Positions 21,983-26,025 of a stretch of 26,025 bases of DNA are shown piece after piece. The DNA is from Euryarchaeota archaeon UBA433 (lineage in GTDB: Archaea > Thermoplasmatota > Poseidoniia > Poseidoniales > Poseidoniaceae). A program made the position numbers and the translations under genes. The notes beneath the pieces are model-generated. The model saw only the letters and a list, made by a program, of their open reading frames with translations, was not told where the DNA came from and did not search any database. Numbering within the stretch: position 1 is the first letter of the stretch; each line of letters starts with the position of its first letter. The stretch covers positions 1 to 26,025 of the forward strand of contig DAFX01000101.1 of NCBI GenBank assembly GCA_002495535.1, in the 5' to 3' direction.

Positions 21983-23113
21983 ATGCGACACCTCGTAGAA
22001 CGCGTCCTGGAACTCACTGAAGCCGAACAAGCGGCGGCAGAAACCGTTTCTCCCGCTCTGGATGAAAATTCTGAAGTCGAGCTGCAAGCGCTGTTGGAAT
22101 CCCTACAACCCCGGATCCGAGTGTACGGGGTCGGAGGGGCTGGATGCAATGCAATCAACCGATTGTTTGACGAACGCCTGTTCAAAAATTCCTATGTCAC
22201 TGGTTATGCAATCAACACAGATGCTCAAGCATTGTTGATGTCCCCGATTGAAGAAAAAATACTGATCGGGCGAACAGCACGCGGGCGTGGCGCTGGTGGA
22301 GACCCAACAAAGGGAGAAGCTGCTGCACTCGAATCTGAGATTGCGCTCCGCCGCATCACCAACGACACTCAACTTGCCATCATCACAGCTGGCATGGGCG
22401 GGGGTTCGGGCACTGGGGCAGCAGGCCACATTGCACGGCTCGCAAAACAGCAAGGTGCTATGACCATAGCCGTCGTGACCTATCCTTTCAATTCAGAAGG
22501 AGCCCTTCGCAAGCAAAATGCAGAGTGGGGCCTCGAACGATTGCGAGAACACTGCGACACTGTCTTGGTCATTCCAAACGAACGGCTGTTGGAAATTGAA
22601 GGTGTCAAAGATTTGCCTATTGGGGATGCATTCCGAGTTGGCGATGAATTGCTTGTACGGTCGATCACGGGCGTTGCTGAAATGCTCACAACCGATGGAA
22701 TGGTCAACCTCGATTTCGAAGATTTGCGCTCTGTCATCCAATTTGGTAGCGGCGTGGCGATGATCGGTCTTGGAGAGGCGAGCGGCCCCGGGCGCGTCGA
22801 GGCTGCAACCCAAGAAGCGATGCATTCACCATTGCTCGACATTGACTCTTCTGATGCACGGGGGGCACTCATCAACGTGGTTGGTGGACCCAGTTTGACG
22901 CTCGGAGAAGCCGAGAAATGTGCCAAGATTATCACCGACCAAATTTCACCTCATGCACAGGTGATTTGGGGTGCCGCAGTTCGTGAAGAACTAGGTGAGG
23001 AAATCCGAGTCATGCTCGTGCTCACCGGTGTCAAAAGCGAACAGATTCACGGTGCGAGTGAAAACCGCCAATTGCGGGCGCTTAGAAATCGTCAAATCGA
23101 ATTCGTAAATTGA
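21983..23113 (+). CDS. ftsZ: Cell-division GTPase FtsZ
   Basis: This 376-residue tubulin homologue forms the division ring. VYGVGGAGCNAINRL (from residue 47) starts the GTP-binding domain, INTDAQAL and GGDPTKGEAAA follow, and GMGGGSGTGAA (127-137) is the tubulin/FtsZ signature loop. VVTYPFNSEG and the synergy-loop region with DFEDLRSVI are also present. A 40-residue charged N-terminal extension precedes the core, and the short basic C-terminus (RALRNRQIEFVN) may contact partners. I chose ATG 21983 over GTG 21944, which would begin almost inside the radA terminator. It is convergent with the next gene, two bases apart. Confidence 0.97.
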   Translation: MRHLVERVLELTEAEQAAAETVSPALDENSEVELQALLESLQPRIRVYGVGGAGCNAINRLFDERLFKNSYVTGYAINTDAQALLMSPIEEKILIGRTARGRGAGGDPTKGEAAALESEIALRRITNDTQLAIITAGMGGGSGTGAAGHIARLAKQQGAMTIAVVTYPFNSEGALRKQNAEWGLERLREHCDTVLVIPNERLLEIEGVKDLPIGDAFRVGDELLVRSITGVAEMLTTDGMVNLDFEDLRSVIQFGSGVAMIGLGEASGPGRVEAATQEAMHSPLLDIDSSDARGALINVVGGPSLTLGEAEKCAKIITDQISPHAQVIWGAAVREELGEEIRVMLVLTGVKSEQIHGASENRQLRALRNRQIEFVN

Positions 23114-23115
23114 AT

Positions 23116-23787
23116 TCACCGGGCAACCCGGACGAGGAAGAAAAAGAGGGCCGATAGGCCGAATGTAAACACAGTCCAATCAATCAAACCGATGTCTCGA
23201 TCGAAGACGGGTTGCTCTGGCTGGGTCGGAGAATCGATGTGGGCAATAGCCGCACCGAAGCTGTTCCATTCATCTCCGCTTGACTGTTCATTGCCGTTGA
23301 CAGCATTGCCATGAACGATGAATTGCACCGGGTCGAGTGATGAAGTGTGGGCGGTCCAAGTCAAATTCCAAACTCGCTGATACGTGCCCTCAAATTCATG
23401 TGTCCAGCCTGCTTCTAGTTCTTTGACTTGGCTTGAATTTTCGAAAATGATCGTCCCTTGGCTCGCAATCATCCGAAAACCACCTTGATGGCGTTCTTGG
23501 TCGCTCTGTTCTGGTCCAGAAATAACGATTGAAAGATTGTAGGTGGCGTTGGATTGGTAAAACTCAGGCAGCCCGATGAGTTCGACTGAGACATCGTCTG
23601 AATCTCCACCGTGGCATGTGCATCCGTCATTGCCCAGTTCCCCGACCCCTGTTGGCACGCTTGAGAGACTCGGAAGGCCGAGCAACATGAGCACCATAGC
23701 CGCCCCAAAAATGGTTGAACGTGGAAGATGCGCCCTCATGTGCTTCAACCAAAGCCAACCACCCCATCCCTTTGACACTTGGGCCAT
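23116..23787 (-). CDS. Secreted C-terminally anchored protein, choice-of-anchor V/Reeler-like
   Basis: This 223-residue protein has a signal segment (about 24-45, STIFGAAMVLMLLGLPSLSS), then NDGCTCHGGD, and a beta-sandwich with YQSNATYNLSIVISGP, GGFRMIASQG, WTHEFEGTYQRVWNLTWTA and VQFIVHGNAVNG. A C-terminal helix (IDWTVFTFGLSALFFFLV) and a basic end follow. The order of a Cys-Cys-His motif, a Reeler-like sandwich and an anchor matches what I recall of choice-of-anchor V proteins. CTCH lacks the CxxCH spacing needed for covalent heme. ATG 23787 has a TATA-like GATTATCA about 25 bases upstream; ATG 23739 is also possible and gives a more standard signal peptide. Confidence 0.72.
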   Translation of the reverse strand: MAQVSKGWGGWLWLKHMRAHLPRSTIFGAAMVLMLLGLPSLSSVPTGVGELGNDGCTCHGGDSDDVSVELIGLPEFYQSNATYNLSIVISGPEQSDQERHQGGFRMIASQGTIIFENSSQVKELEAGWTHEFEGTYQRVWNLTWTAHTSSLDPVQFIVHGNAVNGNEQSSGDEWNSFGAAIAHIDSPTQPEQPVFDRDIGLIDWTVFTFGLSALFFFLVRVAR

Positions 23788-23894
23788 TGGAGTCACTTGT
23801 TCATTGATAATCTATCGGGCCGATGTGCAATTTTGACTTCATCGAAAAATGGTTCACAAAAACATCCTTTCATGTACTATGAAGATGACAAACC

Positions 23895-23908
23895 GGAGTG
23901 ATAACATG
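23895..23908 (+). promoter_or_regulatory. Shine-Dalgarno selecting ATG 23906
   Basis: GGAGTGAT (23895-23902) is followed after three bases by ATG at 23906 and a second ATG at 23909. It points to this start rather than upstream in-frame ATGs at 23849 and 23879. Confidence 0.55.
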
Positions 23909-24559
23909 ATGGGACCATGGGAAACTGCACCAGAACAGGTGGAAGAAGAAGAAATCGATATTTTCGCAGAATTGGGCGCTGTACGCCCGTCAGCACCGGC
24001 ACCTGTTGCCCAGCAAGAAGGAGCAAATGCCGTGAACTCCTCGGCAGACCCCCTTGCCATGTTCATGGATGACGATGAAGACGAGGGCACCTTGCTTGCA
24101 GGGCAAAGCGCGTTTGGATTGAGCACCGAATTCGAAGAATCGATCGTAGAACCACTTCAAGCCGAAGAACAACCGCCCGTCCAGGCTGCTGTACCACAAC
24201 AAATTTCCAACGAAGTGGTGACCGAACTTCTTGAAATTCTTGTCAAAAAGGAATTGCACTCAAGAATCGAGCGAGGCGAGGACTGGCTAAGTGATCTGCC
24301 GGCCGATGCCATTGCTAAGATTGAATCCGCAAAGGTCATCAAAGATCAACAGGCATACCATCTCTCCCTGATTATTGACATGGTTGGGACCGGGCAAGTT
24401 CGACCGTTCGCAACCGTTCTCTCCACAGATCAAGGCACGTTGCCTGTTGCACCGCCACCACAAATCCCTCAATCATGGCACCCGCTGTACAACGCACTGC
24501 GGGAGTTGTTGCTGAACGCAATGAATTCACTGACCGCAATTCGAGTTGTGGCCAACTGA
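23906..24559 (+). CDS. Acidic protein of unknown function
   Basis: The protein has 217 residues. Residues 1-98 are acidic, Ala/Pro/Gln-rich and probably disordered, with EEEEIDIFAELG and MFMDDDEDEG clusters. Residues 99-175 are helical (EVVTELLEILVKKELHSRIE, then WLSDLPADAIAKIESAK). The C-terminal helix (WHPLYNALRELLLNAMNSL) follows a Pro-rich linker. There is no signal peptide or membrane helix, so it is cytoplasmic. I do not recognise it. It is convergent with the OsmC gene, with two bases between stops. Confidence 0.72.
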   Translation: MMGPWETAPEQVEEEEIDIFAELGAVRPSAPAPVAQQEGANAVNSSADPLAMFMDDDEDEGTLLAGQSAFGLSTEFEESIVEPLQAEEQPPVQAAVPQQISNEVVTELLEILVKKELHSRIERGEDWLSDLPADAIAKIESAKVIKDQQAYHLSLIIDMVGTGQVRPFATVLSTDQGTLPVAPPPQIPQSWHPLYNALRELLLNAMNSLTAIRVVAN

Positions 24560-24561
24560 GT

Positions 24562-24942
24562 TCATTCATGGATCTCACAAGCGTGGGTGAAATTGACACC
24601 AACAAACATCTGTGAAACGGTGCAGTACTTTTCATGACTTTTTGATGCCAATCGTTCCACAAGTTTGAGAGGGACATCACCTCGAACATGGTAGACCATA
24701 TGGATGTCAGTGAATACCTTTGGACGTGTTTCGCGCCGTGTAGCGTTCATCTCAATCCAAACCTCACTGAATGCTCGATCTTTCAACCCCAAAACAATGT
24801 CTGCGGTGGAACAAGCCCCGATCATTTGCAGGGCCACTTGCACCGGAGTTGGCCCCTCTTCCCAATCGATATCGATTCGGTCCCCACGCTCATTTGTGCA
24901 TGCAACTGTGTCACCACCAGTCCATTCAACGCGTCCGTACAT
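24562..24942 (-). CDS. OsmC/Ohr-family protein
   Basis: This 126-residue protein has the OsmC fold pattern. The two redox cysteines are C44 in MIGACSTADIVLGLKDR, at the start of the long central helix, and C107 in SHEKYCTVSQMF. TPVQVALQMIGACS and IHMVYHVRGDV match the family. Such proteins reduce organic hydroperoxides or act as related thiol enzymes; SxEKYC is nearest to the YhfA-like branch, whose substrate is uncertain. It is divergent from icd (58 bases between starts). GGGGGTT precedes the ATG. Confidence 0.9.
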   Translation of the reverse strand: MYGRVEWTGGDTVACTNERGDRIDIDWEEGPTPVQVALQMIGACSTADIVLGLKDRAFSEVWIEMNATRRETRPKVFTDIHMVYHVRGDVPLKLVERLASKSHEKYCTVSQMFVGVNFTHACEIHE

Positions 24943-25000
24943 GGAACCCCCAAGGGCGGTTCATTCTTGAAGGGGACGCTTCTGCGTGGTAACGATTGCA

Positions 25001-26025
25001 ATGGCAGGAACACCCGTTACCATGGAAAATGGCAAACTCAGCATCCCAAACGACCCAGTAATTCACTACATCGAAGGCGATGGAATTGGAGTCGACATCA
25101 CACCCGTGATGATCAAGGTGGTCGATGCATCTGTTAGCAAGGCATACGGTGGCGAACGCGGAATCGTTTGGACCGAAGTGTTGGCTGGTGAGAAAGCATT
25201 CAACGCGACTGGTGAATGGCTTCCTGAAGCAACACTCGATGCTATGCGCACGGGCCTTGTGTCAATCAAAGGACCACTAACAACTCCTGTGGGTGGCGGA
25301 ATCCGCTCACTCAATGTAGCACTTCGACAAAAACTCGACCTGTTTGCGTGTGTGCGACCGGTGCGATGGTACGACGGCACCCCCTCTCCAGTCAAGGCCC
25401 CCGGCGACGTGGACATGATCATTTTCCGTGAAAACAGCGAAGACGTGTACGCTGGAATCGAATGGGAAGCCGGCTCAGACGATGTCAAGAAGGTCATCGA
25501 ATTCCTACAAAATGAAATGGGCGTTGACAAGATTCGATTCCCCAACACCTCTGGAATTGGAATCAAGCCAATTTCCCAGGAAGGTACCGCACGAATTGTT
25601 CGAGCAGCAATCAATTATGCATTGGAAAATGATAAGGAAAGCCTCACTCTTGTTCACAAGGGCAACATCATGAAATTCACAGAAGGTGGCTTCAGAGACT
25701 GGGGATACGCAATTGCAAAGGACGAATTTGGTGCTGTTGAACTCGATGGTGGCCCATGGTGCACCCTTGAAAACCCAACAACAGGCCGTTCAATCCTGAT
25801 CAAGGACGTCATCGCTGATGCTATGCTCCAACAAATCATCACTCGACCAGCAGAGTACTCTGTTCTGGCAACCATGAACCTCAACGGAGATTACATTTCT
25901 GACGCTCTTGCCGCACAAGTTGGAGGCATCGGTATCGCACCTGGTGCAAACATCAACTACGACACTGGAATTTCAATCTTTGAAGCAACCCACGGAACCG
26001 CACCAAAATACGCCGGTCAAAACAA
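25001..26025 (+). CDS. icd: NADP-type isocitrate dehydrogenase, 3'-truncated
   Basis: The frame is open to the window end, showing 341 of roughly 410-420 expected residues. The enzyme oxidises isocitrate to 2-oxoglutarate in the citric acid cycle. VIHYIEGDGIGVDITP, IKGPLTTPVGGGIRSLNVAL with S103, FRENSEDVYAGIEW, TLVHKGNIMKFTEG, NLNGDYISDALAAQVGGIG and FEATHGTAPKYAGQ match E. coli Icd closely. The KY of APKYAGQ corresponds to the NADP-specificity positions. ATG 25001 is used; ATG 25022 is in frame. Whether S103 is phosphorylated as in E. coli is unknown. Confidence 0.96.
   Translation, partial: MAGTPVTMENGKLSIPNDPVIHYIEGDGIGVDITPVMIKVVDASVSKAYGGERGIVWTEVLAGEKAFNATGEWLPEATLDAMRTGLVSIKGPLTTPVGGGIRSLNVALRQKLDLFACVRPVRWYDGTPSPVKAPGDVDMIIFRENSEDVYAGIEWEAGSDDVKKVIEFLQNEMGVDKIRFPNTSGIGIKPISQEGTARIVRAAINYALENDKESLTLVHKGNIMKFTEGGFRDWGYAIAKDEFGAVELDGGPWCTLENPTTGRSILIKDVIADAMLQQIITRPAEYSVLATMNLNGDYISDALAAQVGGIGIAPGANINYDTGISIFEATHGTAPKYAGQN

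Noticed and set aside
23617..23625. Possible c-type cytochrome heme motif in the secreted protein
   Set aside because: The motif is CTCH, one residue short of CxxCH, so covalent heme is not supported.
1..26025. CRISPR arrays, insertion sequences, prophage or integrase genes
   Set aside because: I looked for regular repeats, transposase motifs and attachment-site duplications at the two tRNA genes and saw none.

Overview
The window looks like chromosomal DNA of a marine euryarchaeon, most likely Marine Group II (Poseidoniales). This is inferred from gene content and style; no database search was possible. The archaeal signals are RadA, an archaeal-type phosphoglycerate kinase, an AK6/Fap7-type adenylate kinase, an initiator tRNA with an A1:U72 pair, and TATA-like boxes about 25 bases before starts. 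They are mixed with bacterial-type genes (exonuclease VII, an E. coli-like isocitrate dehydrogenase, an AhpC-type peroxiredoxin, OsmC) and with secreted or membrane proteins carrying FN3- and PKD-like modules. Genes are packed tightly. I see no mobile element, CRISPR array, rRNA or integrase.

Layout. 1-3525 (+): a 5'-truncated HhH/coiled-coil/zinc-ribbon protein, a 2Fe-2S ferredoxin, a one-helix membrane protein, exonuclease VII subunits XseA and XseB (4-base overlap), and a MIP18-family Fe-S assembly protein. 3470-7697 (-): a multipass membrane protein, a thioredoxin-like protein with an apparent TTG start, a 2-Cys peroxiredoxin, a protein with an archaeal-histone-like fold, a small Cys/His protein and an M24 metallopeptidase. 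7806-8564 (+): a two-helix membrane protein with a PVGQ-rich tail. 8568-9524 (-): an orphan beta-class DNA methyltransferase, divergent from pgk (9668-10930, +). A tRNA-Thr(CGT) follows on the minus strand, then an MTA/SAH deaminase (+).

12357-17376 (-): an apparent operon of a 1082-residue FN3-repeat surface protein with an acidic/basic cytoplasmic tail, a CaCA-family Ca2+/H+ antiporter and a small membrane protein. 17467-18762 (-): AK6 and a CDP-alcohol phosphatidyltransferase. 18889-19641 (+): a TPR-like protein, followed by initiator tRNA-Met (-). 19863-23113 (+): a PKD-like lipoprotein, radA, a hairpin terminator and ftsZ. The right end holds a secreted, C-terminally anchored protein (-), an unknown acidic protein (+), an OsmC protein (-) and the start of icd (+, cut by the window end).

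Functional themes are DNA processing (HhH/Zn protein, ExoVII, RadA, methyltransferase, histone-fold protein), redox defence (peroxiredoxin, thioredoxin-like, OsmC, ferredoxin), central metabolism (PGK, Icd, MTA/SAH deaminase), cell division (FtsZ) and a surface/calcium cassette. The strongest candidate for something undescribed is the histone-fold protein at 5308-6096. Second is the surface protein whose cytoplasmic tail is poly-acidic and then strongly basic.
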